In this document: positions 52,229-60,472 of the stretch, in pieces | Position numbering within the stretch: position 1 is the first letter of the stretch | How the letters are laid out: every line of letters starts with the position of its first letter | Assembly: GCF_039521925.1 (NCBI RefSeq) | Contig: NZ_BAAACY010000110.1 | Span: 1 to 64,000 of the forward strand | DNA from: Virgibacillus salarius | GTDB lineage: Bacteria > Bacillota > Bacilli > Bacillales > Amphibacillaceae | Direction: 5' to 3' | Length of the DNA stretch: 64,000 nt | Position numbers and translations under genes: made by a program | The notes under the pieces: model-generated | The model's input: the letters and a program-made list of their open reading frames with translations, nothing else | The model's database searches: none | Told to the model about the DNA's origin: nothing

Positions 52229-52254
52229 GAAGAAGACTCCTTACATACTCGTAT

Positions 52255-52430
52255 AAAGTGAAACTTCTAACCGTAGGGTTTTGTTTTTCCTCACGGATTG
52301 GTAGTACAACATGGGTATGGCCTAAAGGCCCTTAAATCAATCGGTAATTACTGGCAGTCGTCCACCATTTAACCATATTGGTTTCACTTTTTTGCTGAAA
52401 TGGGGCTTACTGTCAGTTATATGCGGGATA
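52255..52430. repeat. Repeat family R3, full copy
   Basis: AAAGTGAAAC (52255-52264) is exactly complementary to GTTTCACTTT (52381-52390). It shares GGGTATGGCCTAAAGGCCCT, AATCAATCGG, TTACTGGCAGTC and the end GTTATATGCGGGATA with 39178-39357. A fragment of the end (GCCAGTTATATGCGGGATAC) recurs at 52578-52597. The gap 52229-52582 holds nothing else. Confidence 0.8.
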
Positions 52431-52582
52431 CATTTATATGCAAATAAGAATTTGTTTTCATTCTCATCCTCTACTTTATACTATTATTCTTCCCCGCCCT
52501 TTAGAAACATTATTTAAACTATTTATCGACTCTTTGCTTCACAATATTTCCCACTCTATTTCGTGTATAATTAAAATGCCAG

Positions 52583-53227
52583 TTATATGCGGGATACATA
52601 CAACAATACACAAAAAAAGTGTGTAGCTGTCCCAGCTATAACAAACAGATGCCACACTGCATGGTGATAACGAAAACCTCGCCATACATAGAAAATAGCT
52701 CCAAACGTGTAACAGAGACCACCGATCACAAGCAGTGTCACACCATTAGGATGTAGATTAGTAACAATCTGATCCCATCCTAATGTAACCATCCAGCCCA
52801 TTGCAATATAAAGTATCGTTGAGGTTATCAGATATTTTTTCACAAAGTACGCTTTAAATACGGTTCCGGCAATTGCAAGTCCCCAAATAATACCAAACAT
52901 TGTCCATCCTAATGCACCTTGTATAACAAGAAAAGTAAACGGTGTATATGTCCCAGCAATAAATAGATAAATGGACGAATGATCAAAGATTTCAAATAGA
53001 TCTTTCGCCTTACCTGGCGGAAATGCGTGTACCAGCGTTGATGATAAATAGAGAATTACCATCGTTGTACCGAATATCGTAAAGCTAACAACTTGCCACG
53101 CTGTCCCGTACAAGGATGAATATACAATTAGTACAATCAACCCTGCAATACTCCCTAATGCTCCTATCCCATGCGTTATCGCATTGGCTATTTCCTCACC
53201 TTTTGAAAAAACATGTGTTTGTGCCAA
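52583..53227 (-). CDS. Hemolysin III/PAQR-family membrane protein
   Basis: A 214-residue, seven-helix protein of the YqfA/HlyIII branch. Motifs: EEIANAITHGIGALGS near residue 12, SSTLVHAFP (S-H metal ligands), FDHSSIYLFIAGTYTPF near 82, and HHAVWHLFVIAGTATHF near 190. The start is TTG, with AAGGA 8 bases upstream. The last codons and stop are encoded by a fragment of repeat R3 (52578-52597), so the native C-terminus was probably replaced by repeat sequence. Confidence 0.88.
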   Translation of the reverse strand: MAQTHVFSKGEEIANAITHGIGALGSIAGLIVLIVYSSLYGTAWQVVSFTIFGTTMVILYLSSTLVHAFPPGKAKDLFEIFDHSSIYLFIAGTYTPFTFLVIQGALGWTMFGIIWGLAIAGTVFKAYFVKKYLITSTILYIAMGWMVTLGWDQIVTNLHPNGVTLLVIGGLCYTFGAIFYVWRGFRYHHAVWHLFVIAGTATHFFCVLLYVSRI

Positions 53228-53533
53228 TTGATCATTCCTTACTGTTCTATATTTACAAATAATTTTTCTACATTACTACCTCATTGATCACTAATTATAG
53301 TATAACAATAAGATATATATAATACCTTAATAAGCTTACTCCATATTTTTTCTTATTAGAAGCTGGAACCTCTCTCTATAATCAATTTAAATTGGTAGAA
53401 GTAGAGAAGTAGACCCTATGCAGGTTTAAATAGATCCGCCTTTAACCTATCTACTATCTTTAGCTATCTTTGAAGGATAATTGCCATTTCTTGTCGAATA
53501 ACTTAGTGAATAAGTAAGAAAGGATGAACAAAA

Positions 53534-53698
53534 GTGCATGATTCATTTATTTCATTATTTGGATTTATACCACCATTATTTTATTTAGGTTTTATCGTAT
53601 TTGTCATTTGGTTTCTGACCCAAATTATTCAAATTCAGAGGCAGAGAAATGAAATTCTAAAAGAAATCCTACAAATGATAAACAAAAAGTCTGATTAG
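53534..53698 (+). CDS. Small single-helix membrane protein
   Basis: A 54-residue protein, starting GTG with AAAGGATG about 10 bases upstream. Residues about 7-32 form one membrane helix (FGFIPPLFYLGFIVFVIWFL), followed by a charged amphipathic tail (QRQRNEILKEILQMINKK). The layout is common among small Bacillus membrane proteins of unknown role. An overlapping ATG frame stops after five codons. Confidence 0.62.
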   Translation: MHDSFISLFGFIPPLFYLGFIVFVIWFLTQIIQIQRQRNEILKEILQMINKKSD

Positions 53699-54104
53699 AT
53701 CGAGGCATGAACATAACTAAGCTGGTCTTTTCTAAAGACCTGCAATACACTACATTATCTTCGGAAAATACGAAAACTCCTTGAATAAGAAGAATGTTTT
53801 TCTCGTGGGTTGTATCGCTACCGAAGTTTCCCTTATCCTGTGAGTGGATACACATCTGCGACTTAAAGCTGTGTCAGCACGAAGAGGCTCACCAGCGACC
53901 ACGGGAACTCCAGATCAGCTTCGTTACACGAACTATCATTCTATTTATTCGTTATTTCTCCGATTAAAATACTTTTTACCCATCGCTATTGGAGAACATA
54001 TATTTTCCATACAACAACGGTTCACACTCCTCATAAGTAAATAGCTTTTGTAGCTCTTCCAGTTGTTGCATGAACGTCAATCGTTTTACGACAGCCTATG
54101 TTAT
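53699..54104. other. Intergenic region with R4 copy
   Basis: No gene. Positions 53759-53895 are a diverged copy of repeat R4; a short hairpin (GGTCTTT/AAAGACC, 53723-53740) may end the small membrane protein's transcript. Confidence 0.5.
53759..53895 (+). repeat. Repeat family R4, diverged copy
   Basis: In the same order as the minus strand of 39361-39526: CTTCGGAAAATAC, CTCCTTGAATAAGAAG, TTTTTCTCG, TGTATCGCTACCGAAG, TTCCCTTATCC and GTGTCAGCACGAAGAGGCTC. Confidence 0.65.
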
Positions 54105-54413
54105 TTAAATACCTTCTTTACCTCTAACTGGTGTTAGCGTGCATATCCTTTCTACACTGTTTATATAAGGCTTAGCTTTTTGAACGAGTGCTTGTGTTAC
54201 GTTCAAAGTTAACGAATCCTGATGTGCTTCCTGACTTTCCCACAATTCATAAACATAGATATCTGTATCCCTTTCATTTGCTAAGTTAACTATATAGAAC
54301 TGACACTCCTCTAATTCTTCCATTTCATCTCCTGCATTTACAAGTATTTCCGCTAAGTATTCCTGCCTTCCACGAAAAGCAGTAAACTTTGTAATTAATC
54401 CAAATCTACGCAA
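54105..54413 (-). CDS. ABM-family antibiotic biosynthesis monooxygenase-like protein
   Basis: A 102-residue ferredoxin-like dimeric protein: FGLITKFTAFRGRQEYLAEILVNAG, EECQFYIVNLANERDTDIYVYELWESQEAHQ-type core (split here as YVYELW and EAHQDSL). The family includes quinol monooxygenases such as YgiN and heme-degrading IsdG; no clear heme ligand set was seen. The start is TTG, with GGAGGGG upstream. It is monocistronic. Confidence 0.82.
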   Translation of the reverse strand: MRRFGLITKFTAFRGRQEYLAEILVNAGDEMEELEECQFYIVNLANERDTDIYVYELWESQEAHQDSLTLNVTQALVQKAKPYINSVERICTLTPVRGKEGI

Positions 54414-54571
54414 ACCAAACCCCTCCTTTTATTTATTCGTTCGGCAAATCATTGTCATTATCCTGCTTGGCGAAAGCATTAATTTCACTTAAAAAAACTT
54501 ATAAATAATTACATTTACTTATATTTATAGTATAATGAAAACAAAGCACAGAATGATGGAGGCGGATCTGT

Positions 54572-55351
54572 TTGTATCAAGAAGAAAGATTGATTGGCAT
54601 ACTGGAGTTTCTTCAACTTAATAATAGGATATCTGTTGAGCAAATCTGTTCCTTGTTTGCCGTTTCCAGAGACACAGCCAGAAGAGATCTTGTCAAATTG
54701 GAAGAAGAACAAGCGATTATCCGTACACGAGGAGGCGCTATTCTCCCAGCATATCATAATGAAGTAAAAAGCTATTCCAATCGCTTAACGATGGTGTCTA
54801 TTGAAAAAAAAAGTATTGGAAAAAAAGCGGCTATGCTCATTTACCCAAGAGACAGAATCATTTTAGACGCATCAACAACTGTTCAATCCTGTGCTGAGCA
54901 GCTCAATAATATTGACTGTACAATCATTACAAATTCAATTAATCAGGCAGATCTATTATCTACTAAATCTGAAATGAATATTCAACTACTTGGAGGAACC
55001 TTGGAAAAGGATCACCGTTATTTATATGGTCCATCAGTCATTAGTAAACTTTCAGAATACCTTGTTGATAAAGCGTTTATTGGTGTAGTAGGAATATCTG
55101 AACATGGATTAACCGTCGCTCATGAAGAAGATGGGATTGTAAAAAGAAAAATGATGCAACAGGCAAAGCAAGTTATTGTTTTAGCCGATAGTACGAAGTT
55201 AGGAAAATCAGATTTTTTCCGCTTTGCTGAGATACGTGATATCGATTTATTAATAACCGATCGAACTCCTTCACAAGCGTTTAGAGAGTTACTAACTAAG
55301 CATAATGTAGAGCTATTAACCACAGATTTGCATGAAATAGGAGATGACTAA
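54572..55351 (+). CDS. DeoR-family transcriptional regulator
   Basis: A 259-residue DeoR regulator: HTH at about 18-45 (ISVEQICSLFAVSRDTARRDLVKLE, RTRGGAIL), then the sugar-phosphate-binding domain (LDASTTVQSCAEQL, GGTLEKDHRYLYGP, KAFIGVVGIS, LADSTKLGKSDF). The start is TTG with GGAGG 9 bases upstream. It is translationally coupled to a HAD phosphatase gene starting 1 base after its stop. It probably senses a sugar phosphate that the phosphatase acts on. Confidence 0.9.
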   Translation: MYQEERLIGILEFLQLNNRISVEQICSLFAVSRDTARRDLVKLEEEQAIIRTRGGAILPAYHNEVKSYSNRLTMVSIEKKSIGKKAAMLIYPRDRIILDASTTVQSCAEQLNNIDCTIITNSINQADLLSTKSEMNIQLLGGTLEKDHRYLYGPSVISKLSEYLVDKAFIGVVGISEHGLTVAHEEDGIVKRKMMQQAKQVIVLADSTKLGKSDFFRFAEIRDIDLLITDRTPSQAFRELLTKHNVELLTTDLHEIGDD

Positions 55352-55352
55352 C

Positions 55353-56207
55353 ATGACAAAATTAATCGCCATTGATTTGGATGGAACCTTGCTAAACGAA
55401 AACAACAAGATAAGTATAAAAAACCTCGAAGCGATAACTTCTGCTCAGTCGAAAGGGATAGAAGTCGTTATCGCTACTGGGCGTGCGCACTTTGATGTTC
55501 AAACACTTTTTAAAGACACGGGTATTAACACGTGGATTATTGGAGCGAATGGAGCAACCATACACAGCCCAGATGGTAAATTATACCGATCAAAAGCAAT
55601 TCAAAAACAGGATGCAGTCAACATACTGAACTGGCTTGAAAAAGAGGACTATTATTATGAAGTATTTAGTAATCATGCCATCTACACACCACAGCATGGC
55701 AGAGAATTACTAGCAATCGAAATAGATAGAATGAAAAGTGCGAACCCAGAAATTAATGTAGATCAGTTATCCGATGCTGCAAATAAGCAGTTTAGTCAAA
55801 CTGGCTTTTCATTTATACGTTCCTACCGAGACTTCATTGGTCAGGATTTGGATGTTTATAATGTTCTTGCATTTTCGTTCAATAAAGAAAAGTTGGAAAA
55901 AGGAAGAAACCACTTTAAAAATCTAGCCAATTTATCGATTGTTTCTTCAGCAGAGCATAACTTTGAATTAGAGCACATTGATGCTTCCAAAGGAAATGCA
56001 TTAAGCATGCTAGCAGAGGAATTTAGAATTGAGCTATCAGAAACAGCGGCCATCGGTGATAGTTTTAACGATTTATCGATGTTGGAAATCGCTGGTAAAA
56101 GTGCAGCAATGGGGAATGCCCCTCAGAAAATTAAAAATTCGTGTCAAGTAGTTACTTTGCCTAATACAGAAGATGGCGTCGCTCACTTTCTTCATTCATT
56201 ACGTTAA
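55353..56207 (+). CDS. Cof-type HAD phosphatase
   Basis: A 284-residue haloacid dehalogenase-superfamily phosphatase, Cof/YwpJ type. Motif I is IAIDLDGTLLNE (Asp nucleophile), motif II VIATGRAHFD, motif III Lys in the KGNAL region, motif IV IGDSFNDLSML. Start 55353 has GGAG 9 bases upstream; ATG 55344 overlaps it. It forms a two-gene unit with the DeoR regulator. The substrate is likely a sugar phosphate. Confidence 0.9.
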   Translation: MTKLIAIDLDGTLLNENNKISIKNLEAITSAQSKGIEVVIATGRAHFDVQTLFKDTGINTWIIGANGATIHSPDGKLYRSKAIQKQDAVNILNWLEKEDYYYEVFSNHAIYTPQHGRELLAIEIDRMKSANPEINVDQLSDAANKQFSQTGFSFIRSYRDFIGQDLDVYNVLAFSFNKEKLEKGRNHFKNLANLSIVSSAEHNFELEHIDASKGNALSMLAEEFRIELSETAAIGDSFNDLSMLEIAGKSAAMGNAPQKIKNSCQVVTLPNTEDGVAHFLHSLR

Positions 56208-56304
56208 GAAAATTACGGAATGATACTCTGTTTGGCGTGACGTCGAAGATGACGGCGTAACATGCAGCGTATTTTCTGAGCGTGTCCCTTATTGGACATG
56301 CTTT

Positions 56305-56338
56305 AGCTTGTAGAAATCCTAGTCTCTACAAGCTTTTT
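56305..56338 (+). terminator. Terminator of the DeoR/HAD unit
   Basis: AGCTTGTAGA (56305-56314) pairs with TCTACAAGCT (56325-56334), then TTTTT. Confidence 0.88.
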
Positions 56339-56370
56339 GATTAGAATAAAAATAATATAGCCACTGAATA

Positions 56371-56430
56371 TGCGAGACGCCTTTAAAAAGAAGCATGCTT
56401 TTTCTGCGTGCAATTTATCGCTGCCGGAGT
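56371..56430 (+). repeat. Repeat family R4, fragment
   Basis: GCGAGACGCCTTTAAAAAGAAG, CTTTTTCTG and TTATCGCTGCCGGAG follow the R4 order of the 39361-39526 copy. Confidence 0.6.
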
Positions 56431-56553
56431 CATTTTATTCAAGAAAAAACTCCTTTCTATAAAATTCTTTTTATTCATTTCCCAGTACGTATAAGTTTAA
56501 AACTTTATAGCATTTCAAAAAATATGGAGGTGGACAATAGTGACCAAAAGGAA

Positions 56554-57753
56554 TTATAGAATAGTAGAAATTGCTCCTATACTTACCATTAGCAAAATAA
56601 TACCAAAAAAAATGGTAGCTATCGAGAAGAATAACACTCGCTCTTTTCTTATAACAAAAGATAGACAGAACAGAAACGCAGGTACTGGAAACAGAATACT
56701 TAAAGGTTCCCATTTGGTGACAAAATAGAACATTGCTAATAGGAAAGCACTATATCCGAACACGGATCTAAGTAGTAGTATTAATTTTTTATTTCCAGTT
56801 TCATGAACGCTCCACAAACCAACATAATGCTCCGTCCTATCTTTTAATGGTTGTTCATCTTCATAATAGAAATAAATAGGCTGGAGATATGGTATTTTTT
56901 GTTGCACTAAATCTTTCCCCCAAATAAATGACTTTCCCGCTATATCAAACGTGTTGTAGATATTCCTATTCTGTACAGATACTTTTGGATAAGCGGAAGT
57001 CGGGGTATGTTCTGTGTCAATGGAAAAAGTAATTCGCTGATTCTCTGTTTTCCCATAGTACGCTTTCCAAGATAAAGTTTGAATAGGAGAGAAAATGTAT
57101 CTCCAGAACTGTTTTTTTACTGTAGCAGCCATACTTGTATCAACTGGTATCCAACCTTCTTGTTCCAAGTAAATTTCATTCCATACATGCGGCTGATGTT
57201 TTCCACCTGTAAACGCCCCTACCATTACACGGCAAGGGATACCAATAGCACGACAAAGGGCTGCATATAGAAAAGAAAATTCACCACAATCTCCGTTCTT
57301 ATCTTTGAGGAAATGTGTAACCCCCCTAGCTTTTGGAGGAAATTTATAGTTATAATGCTTGACGATATAAAAAAACAGTAATTTTGTTTGTTCTTTTGGA
57401 TTTGTTTCACTTCTAATGACATTGAAAGCGATGTGCCTTACTTCTTCGTTTACACAAACCATAGGTGTCGACCTTAAAAAGAAATTTTTTTCTTCTTGGG
57501 TCAATTCTGGCAGAATATCTTCTGTTTTGCTTAACAGCTCTATCTCGTAAGATGCTTTCATTGTTTCACCAGATTCAATTTTATAGAAACTAATCTGATT
57601 ACCAATCATATCTTCATTTTCTTGAACGGGTAATGATTTCTGCTCGTTTATTATTTTCTGATACCTCGTCTCTGGTGGAGATGCTAGCCATAGGTATACA
57701 TTAGCAGAAGTAGAATTAAAATATTGAAAAGTATAGGTTACCTTATTTTTCAA
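56554..57753 (-). CDS. Membrane-anchored transglutaminase-like protein of the peptide operon
   Basis: A 399-residue protein. The transglutaminase/peptidase-like triad is intact: Cys156 in KNGDCGEFSFLYAALC, His189 in QPHVWNEIY and Asp205 in GWIPVDTS. About three membrane helices occupy the C-terminal 75 residues, and there is no signal peptide. The start is TTG with AGGTG upstream. It lies 40 bases after the DCC gene as the last gene of the operon. Such domains act as proteases or crosslinkers; processing or modification of the secreted peptide, or immunity, is inferred. Confidence 0.8.
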   Translation of the reverse strand: MKNKVTYTFQYFNSTSANVYLWLASPPETRYQKIINEQKSLPVQENEDMIGNQISFYKIESGETMKASYEIELLSKTEDILPELTQEEKNFFLRSTPMVCVNEEVRHIAFNVIRSETNPKEQTKLLFFYIVKHYNYKFPPKARGVTHFLKDKNGDCGEFSFLYAALCRAIGIPCRVMVGAFTGGKHQPHVWNEIYLEQEGWIPVDTSMAATVKKQFWRYIFSPIQTLSWKAYYGKTENQRITFSIDTEHTPTSAYPKVSVQNRNIYNTFDIAGKSFIWGKDLVQQKIPYLQPIYFYYEDEQPLKDRTEHYVGLWSVHETGNKKLILLLRSVFGYSAFLLAMFYFVTKWEPLSILFPVPAFLFCLSFVIRKERVLFFSIATIFFGIILLMVSIGAISTIL

Positions 57754-57793
57754 AGTTTCACCTGCTTTTTACTTATTTTTATATCAATATCGA

Positions 57794-58216
57794 TTAACTT
57801 TTATCATGGATCCTACAAGAATCACCTTCACATCCTCCAACTGGAAGTATTTTTCGCTTACTTGCCAACCAGTCATATAACCTAGACCCCACCCCCACCC
57901 AAATAAACAGTTTAAGCAAGGGGACCGCGGGCCATAAAAATGGGACTTGTTTAGCTATACGTAATATACTATCTATTCCTTCTTCTATTACACCATTTAT
58001 TATGATAATGGTGTGCATTCGTTTTTCCACTTTTTCATATTCTAAGCCGTATTCATTTAAAACAGCTATATTTCTAGTAGACTCATATTGAAGACGACGG
58101 AAACAATCCATTTTTGCTAGTATTTTCATGCTTCTTGTGCAAACAGGGCACCAAGTATCATAAAAAACAAGGACACGATTCTTTTCTTTAGACTTGTTCG
58201 ATCTGTTCAACTTCAT
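57794..58216 (-). CDS. DCC (DUF393) thioredoxin-fold oxidoreductase
   Basis: A 140-residue protein of the DCC family, named after its Asp-x-x-Cys-x-x-Cys start: FYDTWCPVCTRSM with Cys23 and Cys26. A C-terminal hydrophobic segment (FLWPAVPLLKLFIWVGVG) may touch the membrane. DCC proteins are commonly found next to HTTM proteins. AAAGGGG precedes the ATG and it overlaps the HTTM gene by 29 bases. The secreted peptide has no Cys, so its redox client is not the peptide itself. Confidence 0.85.
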   Translation of the reverse strand: MKLNRSNKSKEKNRVLVFYDTWCPVCTRSMKILAKMDCFRRLQYESTRNIAVLNEYGLEYEKVEKRMHTIIIINGVIEEGIDSILRIAKQVPFLWPAVPLLKLFIWVGVGSRLYDWLASKRKILPVGGCEGDSCRIHDKS

Positions 58217-59150
58217 ATTGCTTCCCCTTTCTGAGCCTTAATTTGGATAATAATCTTTTCACAGCTGTGTATGCTCGTTCATACTCTTCATTTTTCAGTA
58301 AAACAAGTTGTATGGAAATCATTGTCGCAGAAAAAGTAAACAATCCCATCACTATCGCAATGCCTATATGCATAGCAATAATATTAAAGATGGCAATATA
58401 TCTAGTGTAGCGATTGAATAATAAAAATGGATATGTTATTTGCGCAAAAATAGCTCCATATGCACCAATCAGTAATAAAAAGTCGGATGATATAATTAAC
58501 TCCTTAAAAAACGGATGGGTGTATTCGTCTACTTGTAAGATATAGTAAAGTGCTGTACCGTTTTGCCAAACTTCTCCCATGATCTTGTGCATACCAGATG
58601 TTAAATACATAAAGGAGACTTGTATAATGGAAGCAAGAACAGCTAAATTATGAAATGCATTGAATAAAGACGGTGACAGGGTAATACTGGAAACTTTCTG
58701 TTTTCTTCTATAACCATCCACTGAAAAAAATGCTGTAGTATTTGCAAATAACAAATAAAATAGAATAATCCTCATTACATTGTCTCCACCATCTAGAATT
58801 AAAACATTTGCATGTTGAAGAGACCAAATAAAAATGAAGTTTAAGATAGCTGTTAGTCTTCCCATGAATCCAATAGTAAAGAAAAAAGCGATTACAACAC
58901 CGATATGAAAAATGATTTCAAAGTACAGTAAGGAATCATTTAATTGATAGATAGAAAAATTATTAGTGGTAAACAGTTGTTTTGTTAAAGTTTCATGATC
59001 CTGCATCCCATTTGGTCCCCACAGAAATCTTCGTTGCCCATAATGAATAAAATAGAAATATAAGATTAATAGACCAAAAGCAATTCTAATTAAACTGGTT
59101 CCCATTAACATATGTTTTTGTGTAGATAGCTTCTCATAAATTTTATTCAA
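58188..59150 (-). CDS. SdpB-type HTTM membrane protein
   Basis: A 320-residue protein with about eight membrane helices. It has the HTTM/SdpB pattern: SLIRIAFGLLILYFYFIHYGQ, FLWGPNGM, NVLILDGGDNVMRIILFYLL, and the signature FMYLTSGMHKIMGEVWQNGTALYYIL. In Bacillus subtilis SdpB is needed to mature the SDP toxin. The HTTM fold is shared with vitamin K-dependent carboxylase, but carboxylation is not claimed. The start is TTG with GGAGG upstream. It overlaps the DCC gene. Confidence 0.85.
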   Translation of the reverse strand: MNKIYEKLSTQKHMLMGTSLIRIAFGLLILYFYFIHYGQRRFLWGPNGMQDHETLTKQLFTTNNFSIYQLNDSLLYFEIIFHIGVVIAFFFTIGFMGRLTAILNFIFIWSLQHANVLILDGGDNVMRIILFYLLFANTTAFFSVDGYRRKQKVSSITLSPSLFNAFHNLAVLASIIQVSFMYLTSGMHKIMGEVWQNGTALYYILQVDEYTHPFFKELIISSDFLLLIGAYGAIFAQITYPFLLFNRYTRYIAIFNIIAMHIGIAIVMGLFTFSATMISIQLVLLKNEEYERAYTAVKRLLSKLRLRKGKQYEVEQIEQV

Positions 59151-59344
59151 AACTTGGCATCCTCCTTTGAGTAAATGTTTGGTTTAATTTTATAATATTT
59201 AAAGCATATCCATAAAAAGCCCTTACGAATGAAAATGACGTGATTTAAAATAGTTAGAATTAATTAATCACATCTTTTATGTGACGTGTTCTCTTACTCA
59301 GATTACCCGGGTACCTCTGGCGATAGATAACTGTTGAAAATGCA

Positions 59345-59998
59345 TTAAAACACAGGAGAAACTTTTTCGAATTCTCGCCATTCAAATTCATGTATATTTG
59401 TTTTATTTTTAAAGGTTGGATTGCTCTGTTCCGAATAAGGTGTAGCCTCTGTTTGTCTAACGATTAATTGTGTACGTGCTATATCTTCTCCAGGATATAA
59501 ACTGCTTACGTAAGATTGAGCATAACGATTTAATATGTCAATCCCATCTTCTCTTTGCTCTTTTATCATTTCATTATCCAGAATATAGTCAAAATCTTCC
59601 TTATTTAATTTTTTTTCTTCTACTTTTTCAGATAGCTTCATGGTTATGTCATCTTTTTGATGAAGGGCAGTAAAAGCGCCTCGCTGAATTCTAACTAAAC
59701 GATTATAAGGTGTAAAACGATTTTTATAGTTCTTTTCAATCATAAAAGACGTTAAATTAATCCATTCTGTTGTCTCTCCATTAGCCAATTCTGCACGTAC
59801 TAGGAATTGGTTGTTCGTACTTGCTGGATTGGGAGCAAATAATCTCCAGTTCTGTGAAAACAAAGGTTCCATATATCCATTTATTATAAATCCGAATTTT
59901 GCTTTTACAGGATTAAAAGGGGCTAAATAAATAGCGGTAAATAAAAAATGTATGGAAAACAAAATAATAGAAAATATTATAATAATTTTTTTCAACAT
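59345..59998 (-). CDS. DUF5819-like membrane-anchored protein of the peptide operon
   Basis: A 217-residue protein. One N-terminal membrane helix (about 4-25) is followed by an extracytoplasmic domain with QNWRLFAPNPASTNNQF near residue 50, the mark of DUF5819 and comparable with the W-x-F-F segment of SdpA. The rest is polar. AGAGGTG lies before the ATG. It lies between the peptide and HTTM genes, as SdpA lies beside SdpB. A partner role in peptide maturation is inferred. The following 195-bp gap has no recognised gene. Confidence 0.75.
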   Translation of the reverse strand: MLKKIIIIFSIILFSIHFLFTAIYLAPFNPVKAKFGFIINGYMEPLFSQNWRLFAPNPASTNNQFLVRAELANGETTEWINLTSFMIEKNYKNRFTPYNRLVRIQRGAFTALHQKDDITMKLSEKVEEKKLNKEDFDYILDNEMIKEQREDGIDILNRYAQSYVSSLYPGEDIARTQLIVRQTEATPYSEQSNPTFKNKTNIHEFEWREFEKVSPVF

Positions 59999-60021
59999 AA
60001 TATCACCTCTATCTATTGGAC

Positions 60022-60048
60022 GATTGTCCCATGTTTTGGGACAATCGC
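60022..60048 (-). other. Hairpin between peptide gene and processing genes
   Basis: CGATTGTCCC (60022-60031) and GGGACAATCG (60039-60048) are perfect complements. On the operon strand no T-run follows, so it is more likely a stabiliser or partial attenuator that lets the peptide be made in excess over the membrane proteins. Confidence 0.65.
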
Positions 60049-60068
60049 CTTTTATTTAATGTAAATAT

Positions 60069-60395
60069 TTATTGATCAAAAACCACTTTAATATTTTCAT
60101 AACCAGTCGGGCTTGCATTCATTGCACTGCCTCCTAATGCATCATATGCATCAGCACCGGCTTTAGCTGTAAACCCTCCAACAAAAGCTGTTGCTGCAAC
60201 ACGCGAAGCTTGCATTGCATAAGCTCCTGCAGCTGCTGGAGTTGCTTCAGGAGACACTTCATTGTTAGAAGCTAATTCAGTCTGGACAGCTGTTTGCGTT
60301 TCAATATCATCAGCACCGGCAAGGACAGATGTTGTAGCAGTACCTCCAATAAATAAACTTAATGTTAAGACTCCTGTTATTAGCTTTTTTTTCAT
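60069..60395 (-). CDS. Secreted Ala/Gly-rich peptide precursor (candidate bacteriocin/toxin)
   Basis: A 108-residue precursor. Start 60395 has GGGAGG 9 bases upstream. The signal peptide is residues 1-26 (KKK, hydrophobic core, SVLA then Gly). An acidic pro-like region follows (27-52, Asp/Glu/Thr), then a hydrophobic Ala/Gly-rich segment (about 54-92: AAAGAYAMQASRVAATAFVG, AGADAYDALGG) and a polar tail. There is no Cys. The layout resembles SdpC-type or circular/linear membrane-active bacteriocin precursors, but I recognise no specific family. It is the first full gene of the HTTM operon. Confidence 0.75.
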   Translation of the reverse strand: MKKKLITGVLTLSLFIGGTATTSVLAGADDIETQTAVQTELASNNEVSPEATPAAAGAYAMQASRVAATAFVGGFTAKAGADAYDALGGSAMNASPTGYENIKVVFDQ

Positions 60396-60451
60396 TAAAC
60401 TATTCCTCCCATTCATATTAAAAAATAAATTACCAACTACACCTACCTGTA

Positions 60452-60472
60452 CTTATCTTGATATCTTATTCA
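60452..60472 (-). CDS. Six-codon leader ORF before the peptide gene
   Basis: ATG-AAT-AAG-ATA-TCA-AGA-TAA (Met-Asn-Lys-Ile-Ser-Arg) follows a very strong AAGGAGGGG. Such a site in front of so short a frame suggests a leader peptide or translational attenuator for the peptide gene 56 bases downstream. It may also be chance. Confidence 0.4.

Larger units (their letters stand above)
56208..56553. other. Intergenic region with terminator and R4 fragment
   Basis: It contains the terminator at 56305-56338 and an R4 fragment at 56371-56430. No gene was seen. Confidence 0.5.
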
